Shown here in pieces: positions 29,367 to 34,257 of a stretch of DNA of 34,257 nt. Numbering within the stretch: position 1 is the stretch's first letter; every line of letters starts with the position of its first letter. The notes beneath the pieces are model-generated. The model ran no database searches and was not told the DNA's origin. It worked only from the letters and a program-made list of their open reading frames with translations. Origin of the DNA: Myxococcales bacterium (lineage in GTDB: Bacteria > Myxococcota_A > Polyangia > Polyangiales > Polyangiaceae); NCBI GenBank assembly GCA_025355005.1, contig JANXLV010000302.1, positions 1 through 34,257 on the forward strand. Direction: 5' to 3'. The position numbers were made by a program, and so were the translations under genes.

Positions 29367-31223
29367 TCACTTCTTGGCGTCGCGTCGCTCTTCCAGGTGG
29401 GCCCAGCGCTCGGTGAGGCGCGCGGCCTCCACCTTCGCTGCTTCGAACGCCACGTGCAGCCTGGGCGCGTCCTTCGCGCGTGTCGTGTAGAGCATGGGGT
29501 CGGAGACCTCCGCCTCGAGACGCTTCACGTCCGCGTCCGCAGCGTCGATCTTCTCCATGATCGCGTCGAGCTCGATGCGCTCCGCATACGTCAGTGGCTT
29601 CTTTGCCGGGGTCCCGTCGCTATTGGCACCGCTGCCAACAGCGCTCCCCGCGGGCGCCTTGGACTCTTGCCGCTTCGTCCTGGCCTCCTCGGACCGCACG
29701 CGCGCTGCTTCATCCTTGATGTCGCGGTAATGGCTGAAATTGCCCTGGTACAGCGTCGCCTTCGCATCCGCCTCGAAGGCCAGGATTCCCGTCGCGACGC
29801 GATCGAGGAACCAGCGATCGTGTGACACGACGATCGCCGCGCCGGGCCACTTCTCCAGCATGTCTTCCAGCGCGCCCAGGGTCGCCACGTCGAGATCGTT
29901 CGTGGGCTCGTCCAGCAGGATCAGGTTGGCGCCCTGCGTGAGGACCTTCGCCAGCGTCACCCGCGCGCGCTCGCCACCGGACAGCGAACCCACCTTCTGC
30001 ATCTGCTTGTGTGCGTCGAAGAGGAAGCGCTCCAGGTACGAGCGCACCTCCACGGTCTCCTCGCCGAACTTCACGACGCCCGCGCCGGTGCGGTGCGCGC
30101 CCTCGCGATCCACCACGTTCTCGAGGATGGTCCATTCCTCCTTGAGGACGCTGCGCCCCTGATCGAGCACGGCGATCTTGGTCTGCGTGCCCCGCACTAC
30201 CTCACCCGAGAGCGGGGCAAGCTCCCCCGTGATGGCCTTCAGCAGCGTGGTCTTTCCAGCCCCGTTCGGCCCCACGATGCCGATGCGCTCACCTCCGCGG
30301 AGGTGCAAGGTCAGCCCGGTGAGCAGCGTGCGTCCGCCCATCGCGAGCGAGAGATCGTGCAGCTCCAGGACCGTGCGCCCCAGACGCGGCGCCGTCACGG
30401 ACGACAGCTCCAGCACCTCACGCGCGTCGGGCCCGCCCACCGCGATGAGCGCCTCCGCGCGCTGGATGCGTGCCTTCTGCTTCGTGGTCCGTGCCTTCGC
30501 GCCCCGGAGCAGCCACGCCTTCTCGCGTCGCAGCAGGTTTTGCCGGTTGTCCTCCACACGCTCCTCGTGGGCGTCGCGCACGGCGCGCTGTTCCAGGTAG
30601 TCGCCGTACGCGCCCTGGTACTCGTAGAGCTTCCCGCCCGCGAGCTCGATGATGCGATCGCACACGGTGTCGAGGACGTACCTGTCGTGCGTCACCATCA
30701 GCACCGCGCCGCGGAAAGAGGACATGAGGTACTGCTCGAGCCACTCGATCGTGTCCGCGTCCAGGTGGTTCGTGGGCTCGTCCAGGATGGCAAGATCCGG
30801 CTTCGCGGCGAGGATCTGGGCGAGCGCCACGCGACGCTTCTCGCCGCCGCTCATCTCGGAGATGTTCTTGTCCTTGTCGGTGATACCGAGCCGCTCCAGC
30901 ATCTCCGCGGCGAGATAGGTGCGCGCGTTGTCATCCAGGTTGTCCTCGTGCTCGGCCTCCCGGACAATCTGTAGCGCGCTCTTGTCCGCGGGGAAAACGG
31001 GCTCCTGCGACAGGTAGAGGATGCGCGCGCCGCGCCGACGCTCGACGGTCCCGTGGTCCGCGGGCTCGATCCCGGCGAGCACCTTGAGGAAGGTCGACTT
31101 GCCCGTTCCGTTGATGCCCAGGAGCCCAACCTTCTCGCCACGGCGGATGGTGAGCTCGATGCCGGAGAACAACGTCTGCGGGCCGTAGGCTTTCTCGAGA
31201 TCTCGCGCGGAGAGGACGGGCAT
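29367..31223 (-). CDS. uup: ABC-F ATPase, Uup-like
   Basis: 618 residues from MPVLSARDLEKAYGPQTLFS; an in-frame GTG at 31241 is possible. ABC1: Walker A GINGTGKST (about 36-44), MSGGEKRR, LAILDEPTNHLD. The linker is moderately long (QRAVRDAHEERVEDNRQNLL). ABC2: Walker A GPNGAGKTT, LSGGERAR, LILLDEPTNDLDVATL. The Asn-Asp in the second DEPTND and a C-terminal coiled coil (about 540-618, RIELDAIMEKIDAADADVKR) are typical of Uup, whose C-terminal domain binds DNA or branched nucleic acid. A linker rich in Ser, Gly, Pro and Lys separates ABC2 from the coiled coil, and a dispersed palindrome sits in it. Expected to act on ribosomes or branched DNA in the cytoplasm. The glycosylase gene converges on it. 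Confidence 0.92.
   Translation of the reverse strand: MPVLSARDLEKAYGPQTLFSGIELTIRRGEKVGLLGINGTGKSTFLKVLAGIEPADHGTVERRRGARILYLSQEPVFPADKSALQIVREAEHEDNLDDNARTYLAAEMLERLGITDKDKNISEMSGGEKRRVALAQILAAKPDLAILDEPTNHLDADTIEWLEQYLMSSFRGAVLMVTHDRYVLDTVCDRIIELAGGKLYEYQGAYGDYLEQRAVRDAHEERVEDNRQNLLRREKAWLLRGAKARTTKQKARIQRAEALIAVGGPDAREVLELSSVTAPRLGRTVLELHDLSLAMGGRTLLTGLTLHLRGGERIGIVGPNGAGKTTLLKAITGELAPLSGEVVRGTQTKIAVLDQGRSVLKEEWTILENVVDREGAHRTGAGVVKFGEETVEVRSYLERFLFDAHKQMQKVGSLSGGERARVTLAKVLTQGANLILLDEPTNDLDVATLGALEDMLEKWPGAAIVVSHDRWFLDRVATGILAFEADAKATLYQGNFSHYRDIKDEAARVRSEEARTKRQESKAPAGSAVGSGANSDGTPAKKPLTYAERIELDAIMEKIDAADADVKRLEAEVSDPMLYTTRAKDAPRLHVAFEAAKVEAARLTERWAHLEERRDAKK
29618..29643. repeat. Dispersed palindrome, copy B
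   Basis: CGCTATTGGCA, spacer CCGC, TGCCAACAGCG. Eleven-base arms match at 10 positions, around the same TTGGCA-N4-TGCCAA core as copies A and C. It lies in the linker between the second ABC domain and the coiled coil of the Uup-like gene and is translated as Ala-Val-Gly-Ser-Gly-Ala-Asn-Ser. Confidence 0.75.
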
Positions 31224-31252
31224 CGCGCGGCGTTCTACCACGCCCGGATGAC

Positions 31253-32248
31253 TTACAGGGAGCGCGGGCGCGCGCTGCCGTGTTCGCGCGGCCTCGTGTG
31301 CGGATGAGTCACCGGCCCCCCGCCAAGCGCTGAAACCAGGAGCCGTCGGAACCAGGTGTGCCCCGGATCGTTTCGCATCCGTTCATGCCACGCGAGCGAG
31401 ACAGTGGTCGCCGGCAGCTCCAGCGGGACCGGCAGCACCGTGAGTGGCAAGTAGCTCGCGGACAAGAGAGCGATGCGCCGACCCAAGGTCGCAATGAAGT
31501 CCGATTGCGACACGATGATCGGCGCCACCAGGAAGCTCGGCACCATCAGCGCAACACGGCGCCTTTTTCCGAGCCGAGCGAGCGCGGTGTCGACGATGCT
31601 CGACGGGCTGGCGTTGGGCGCGACGAGCACGTGCGAGAGCTCCGTGTAGCGGGACAGCGACATCCGCGTTGCGGCCTTCCCCCGTCGGGGATCACGAAGC
31701 GCGTCGTTTCCGCGGCGCGCGATGCACACGAAGTCATCGGCGTAGAGCCGCGTTCGCACGAGCCCGGCACCCACGGTCTGATGCGGAGCAATGACGGCGT
31801 CCAGGGCGCCTGACGTCAGAGACTCCATATGACCAGGTGCCCACGCGTGTACCACCAGATCGATCGCTGGCCCCACCTGCGATAGAAGCGCGGTGATCCG
31901 GGGCAGCGCAACGGCTTGCACCTGATCGACCGTGGCCAGGTGGAACGTGCGGCGCGTCGTGCGCGGGTCGAACCGCGGCGCATCACCGACGATACCGTCG
32001 AGGAGCAGCAGCGCCTCCCGCAGGCGCGGACGCAGGGCCTCCGCGCGCGGCGAGGGCACGAAGGCCTGCCCCGATCGCACCAGCAGCGGATCGTCGAAGG
32101 CGACGCGAAGCCTTCCGAGCACACGGCTCATCGCGGGCTGCGTGAGCGCGACCCGCCGCGCCGCGCGCGTCACGCTGCACTCCGCGATCAGGGCATCCAG
32201 GCCTCGGAGCAGGTTCAGGTCCAGCGACGCAATATGCACCAACGACAT
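31253..32248 (-). CDS. LysR-family transcriptional regulator
   Basis: 331 residues from MSLVHIASLDLNLLRGLDAL. The start at 32248 is chosen for the N-terminus nearest the family norm; ATG 32266 and the far 5' start at 32296 are alternatives. The winged HTH is at about 10-68: SVTRAARRVALTQPAMSRVL, GRLRVAFDDPLLVRSG. The effector domain has the usual two subdomains and is NodD/NahR-like in the segment PAIDLVVHAWAPGHMESLTS. The C-terminal 20 residues (HTRPREHGSARPRSL) are basic and low-complexity. The ligand is unknown. It is divergent from the beta-barrel-like gene, its probable target, with 86 bases between starts. Upstream on the same strand there is no gene in operon with it. Confidence 0.92.
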   Translation of the reverse strand: MSLVHIASLDLNLLRGLDALIAECSVTRAARRVALTQPAMSRVLGRLRVAFDDPLLVRSGQAFVPSPRAEALRPRLREALLLLDGIVGDAPRFDPRTTRRTFHLATVDQVQAVALPRITALLSQVGPAIDLVVHAWAPGHMESLTSGALDAVIAPHQTVGAGLVRTRLYADDFVCIARRGNDALRDPRRGKAATRMSLSRYTELSHVLVAPNASPSSIVDTALARLGKRRRVALMVPSFLVAPIIVSQSDFIATLGRRIALLSASYLPLTVLPVPLELPATTVSLAWHERMRNDPGHTWFRRLLVSALGGGPVTHPHTRPREHGSARPRSL

Positions 32249-32266
32249 ACTCGCAATATCGCACAT

Positions 32267-32281
32267 GCATTGGCGGCATGC
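32267..32281. promoter_or_regulatory. Possible LysR site (T-N11-A type)
   Basis: GCATTGGCGGCATGC has GCAT/ATGC ends around a 7-base centre and contains the T-N11-A spacing expected for LysR-type operators. It is in the shared region between the two divergent starts. The arms are only 4 bp, so this is a weak call. Confidence 0.25.
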
Positions 32282-32334
32282 CTCCGGAACCCTCAATCTC
32301 GATAGCGAAAGCCACCATTGCCTGGAGCACCACC

Positions 32335-32940
32335 ATGTCCCGTTGCCGCCGCTTCATCCTCGCGCTCTTCTTCGCAGCGTTCGCGTTCGCATCTTTCTCC
32401 GTCGCTTGGCCACGCGTTGCCGCAGCCGCGCCGGCGCCCACGATCATGGTGGAGACGGACCCGTCGACTTTCGTGCTGGGTGGCTTCGCAGCACACGCAC
32501 GCGTGCAGGCCGACAAGAAGCACACGGCGTTCGGCGTAGGCGCGTACGCGCTCGATTTTCCGAAGCCGATCGTCGAGGTCGATGGCCGAAACCGCGGCGA
32601 CGGCTGGAAGGTGCGGCTCAATCTCGGCGTCGCCGCGTTCGTCGACTATTACGTCGCGCCAGCGCCCCGCGGCCTGTTCTTCGGCGTGCAGCTGGCGGGC
32701 CAGCAGTTCCGCTACCGGAACGAGAACAGTCCGGGCGAGCAGGCGTTCGGCGTGAACGCGCTGCTCATGCCGCGCGTGGGCTATCTGTTCCGTCCCTTCG
32801 ACGCCGGCTTCTACCTCCTCGGTTGGGCCGGCCTCGGAGCGACAGCGCCGGTCGCGGGCTCACGAGGCGTGGGGGGCCGCGAGTACAAGGTGTTTCCGTT
32901 GATCCCATTCGCCGCGGTCCATGTTGGCTGGCAGTTCTGA
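32335..32940 (+). CDS. Exported beta-barrel-like outer-membrane protein
   Basis: 201 residues from MSRCRRFILALFFAAFAFAS, a signal peptide with a likely cut near AAAAP. GGAG lies 7-8 bases upstream of this ATG; an ATG at 32278 would add a non-signal N-terminus and overlap the promoter region. The mature part alternates hydrophobic and polar residues in strand-like blocks (KVRLNLGVAAFVDYYVAPAP, GLFFGVQLAGQQFRYRNENS, FDAGFYLLGWAGLGATAP) and ends in Trp-Gln-Phe, a C-terminal aromatic typical of outer-membrane proteins. This fits an eight-stranded barrel such as OmpA/OmpW-like proteins, but no family is certain. It is probably regulated by the divergent LysR protein. Confidence 0.75.
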   Translation: MSRCRRFILALFFAAFAFASFSVAWPRVAAAAPAPTIMVETDPSTFVLGGFAAHARVQADKKHTAFGVGAYALDFPKPIVEVDGRNRGDGWKVRLNLGVAAFVDYYVAPAPRGLFFGVQLAGQQFRYRNENSPGEQAFGVNALLMPRVGYLFRPFDAGFYLLGWAGLGATAPVAGSRGVGGREYKVFPLIPFAAVHVGWQF

Positions 32941-32950
32941 TGGCGCGCCA

Positions 32951-32965
32951 CGCTCTCGCGGAGCG
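32951..32965. terminator. Possible terminator hairpin between convergent genes
   Basis: CGCTC and GAGCG form a 5-bp stem around TCGCG. It lies just beyond the beta-barrel gene's stop and next to a perfect palindrome TGGCGCGCCA (32941-32950), and 7 bases before the GMC gene's stop. Short and without a U-run. Confidence 0.25.
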
Positions 32966-32971
32966 ATGGGC

Positions 32972-34257
32972 TCAGCCTTGCAGGAATTCGGCGAAGCGCT
33001 CGCCCATCATCAGGGTCGGGAAGTGCGTGTTCGAGCTGGGGATGGTGGGCATCGCGCTCGCGTCGCATACGTGGACGCCGATCACGCCGCGCACGGCGCC
33101 ACGCTCGTCCGCGGCTGCCGTGGGATCCCCATCGGCTCCCATGGGCACCGTCCCAGACGGATGATAGCCGGAGCCGCACATCTGCATGGGCGCGTGCCGG
33201 AACTCGCCGTCCCTGTTCCACGGTGAGGACGACGGCCAGATCGGCCGCGCTAGAACCCTCACGGCCTTCGTATTGGCAAGCCTGCCAATATGAAAGAACG
33301 CCTCCCTGGCCATTCGCATGTCATCCGCGTTCGAGAGAAGCGCGGTCTCCAGGATGGGTGCATCCTGCACGAGTCCGCTGGTGAACCGGATGCGGCCGAC
33401 CCCGCGCGGCTTCCCCACGCACGCGGACAGCGTGACCCACGGCACGGGGTAGCCAGGCAGCGGGACGAACGAGCCGGGCTGCAGCTGGATGTCGTTGGGG
33501 CAGTCGCTGTCCGTGGACGTGTAACGGCAGACGGTCTGGATGAGCGGGTGGTCGAGCCGCGCCATTCCCTCCCGGTGCGGCTTCAGGAACACGGCAACGC
33601 CAGGATGATCGTAGAGCTTCGCGGCCACGCCTGGGACCTCCGCCACGAGCGTGGCGCCGACGCGCGCAACGTCGTCCGCGGCGCCCACGCCAGAGCGGAG
33701 CAGGATGCCTGGAGTGCCTATCGCGCCACCAGCAAGCACCACGCGATCGGCGGAGATCTCGAAGACGCGCCCATGGCGCACCGCCACGACTCCCTGCGCG
33801 CGCTTGTTCACGAGCCGCACGCTCTGGACCATGGTGTCGGGCACGATGCGCAGGTTTGGCCGCGCGCGAACGCGCTTCGTTAGGTAGCAGCGCGCCGCCC
33901 CCATGCGCTCGCCGTCGATCTTGTTCATGGCATGCGGGCCGGCGCCGGTCGTCTTGGGGTCGTTCGTGTCGGCGCACTCCTCGTACCCGAGCTCCGCGCA
34001 TGCCTCGAGGAAGCCGGCCTGCCACGTCACGAGCTCGCTGGGCGTATGGCGCCGCACGGGGATCGGTCCGTCCTGTCCGTGCCATTCGTTGTGCACGTCC
34101 AGATCGTTCTCGAGGCGCTTGAACGCGGGAAGGCACTTCGCCCAGCTCCACGCGGGGAGGCCGAGATTTTCCCACTCGTCGTAGTCGAACGGCTGCCCAC
34201 GAAGGGCAATGCATGTGTTCACCGCCGACGAGCCGCCCACCACGCGTCCGCGCGGGA
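32972..34257 (-). CDS. GMC-family FAD oxidoreductase (N-terminus outside window)
   Basis: The frame is open to the last base, so the 5' end (FAD-binding GxGxxG) is missing; about 428 residues are seen. The GMC signature PRGRVVGGSSAVN is at the window edge. Further landmarks are GARCYLTKRVRARPNLRIV, the second signature VVLAGGAIGTPGILLRSGVG, and the C-terminal domain with YHPSGTVPMG (active-site His) and SSNTHFPTLMMGERFAEFL (active-site Asn before the second His-type position). It oxidises an alcohol or related substrate, passing electrons to oxygen or a carrier; choline- or glucose-dehydrogenase-like relatives are typical. No signal peptide can be judged. A dispersed palindrome lies inside the gene at 33270-33291. 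Confidence 0.93.
   Translation of the reverse strand, partial: PRGRVVGGSSAVNTCIALRGQPFDYDEWENLGLPAWSWAKCLPAFKRLENDLDVHNEWHGQDGPIPVRRHTPSELVTWQAGFLEACAELGYEECADTNDPKTTGAGPHAMNKIDGERMGAARCYLTKRVRARPNLRIVPDTMVQSVRLVNKRAQGVVAVRHGRVFEISADRVVLAGGAIGTPGILLRSGVGAADDVARVGATLVAEVPGVAAKLYDHPGVAVFLKPHREGMARLDHPLIQTVCRYTSTDSDCPNDIQLQPGSFVPLPGYPVPWVTLSACVGKPRGVGRIRFTSGLVQDAPILETALLSNADDMRMAREAFFHIGRLANTKAVRVLARPIWPSSSPWNRDGEFRHAPMQMCGSGYHPSGTVPMGADGDPTAAADERGAVRGVIGVHVCDASAMPTIPSSNTHFPTLMMGERFAEFLQG
33270..33291. repeat. Dispersed palindrome, copy C
   Basis: GTATTGGCA, spacer AGCC, TGCCAATAT: 8-bp perfect arms (TATTGGCA/TGCCAATA) with one mismatch at the outer base. It is inside the GMC gene and is translated as His-Ile-Gly-Arg-Leu-Ala-Asn-Thr, in the same frame as copies A and B. 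Confidence 0.85.

Overview
The window is high-GC bacterial DNA packed with genes on both strands. The content suggests a soil myxobacterium (Myxococcota, Polyangia-like). It holds many lipoproteins with Gly/Ser/Asp-rich linkers, two collagen-like Gly-rich beta-helix lipoproteins, a TPR-PEGA protein, NHL and RCC1 beta-propeller lipoproteins, a ferritin-like protein of a type I associate with this phylum, and a KirBac channel. This assignment is inference from gene content. I see no rRNA, tRNA, CRISPR array, transposase or phage module, and no gene-free stretch longer than 300 bases.

Layout. 1-6044 is an envelope cluster: a truncated Thr/Ser-linker lipoprotein, a small membrane protein, a minus-strand run (single-pass membrane protein, TPR-PEGA protein, Gly-rich beta-helix lipoprotein) and a divergent paralogue of that lipoprotein. 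6082-8593 is an aldo/keto reductase and a DHA2-type MFS exporter. 8622-14500 is an NHL-propeller lipoprotein, a ferritin-like protein without an export signal, and a SNF2 ATPase that looks short at its N-terminus. 14582-15531 is repeat-rich: hexanucleotide tracts on both sides of a small HTH-like protein, then three dyads phased at exactly 21 bp ahead of a KirBac channel gene. 16576-18623 is an SDR operon with a TetR regulator and a very clear palindromic operator. 18747-24124 holds a small membrane protein, a YbiT-like ABC-F ATPase, a dehalogenase-like hydrolase and an M3 metallopeptidase lipoprotein. 24207-26206 is a translationally coupled pair of exported proteins (Ig-like, RCC1). 26217-28570 is a GntR regulator plus di-haem cytochrome c operon with its operator. 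28628-34257 holds a SMUG1-type uracil-DNA glycosylase, a Uup-like ABC-F ATPase, a LysR regulator divergent from a beta-barrel-like protein, and a GMC oxidoreductase cut by the window end.

The genes do not form one pathway. The clear functional units are the 3446-4252/2282-3382/666-2264 run, the TetR/unknown/SDR operon, the GntR/cytochrome operon and the Ig-like/RCC1 pair. The most unusual content is non-genic: (1) a dispersed palindrome, TTGGCA-N4-TGCCAA with extended arms, found three times, always inside a gene and always in the same reading frame; (2) three 15-bp dyads on a 21-bp period before the KirBac gene; (3) four CTCGAC-type hexamer tracts, one coding and two in gene leaders; (4) two regulator genes whose operators directly abut the start codon with no visible Shine-Dalgarno sequence.
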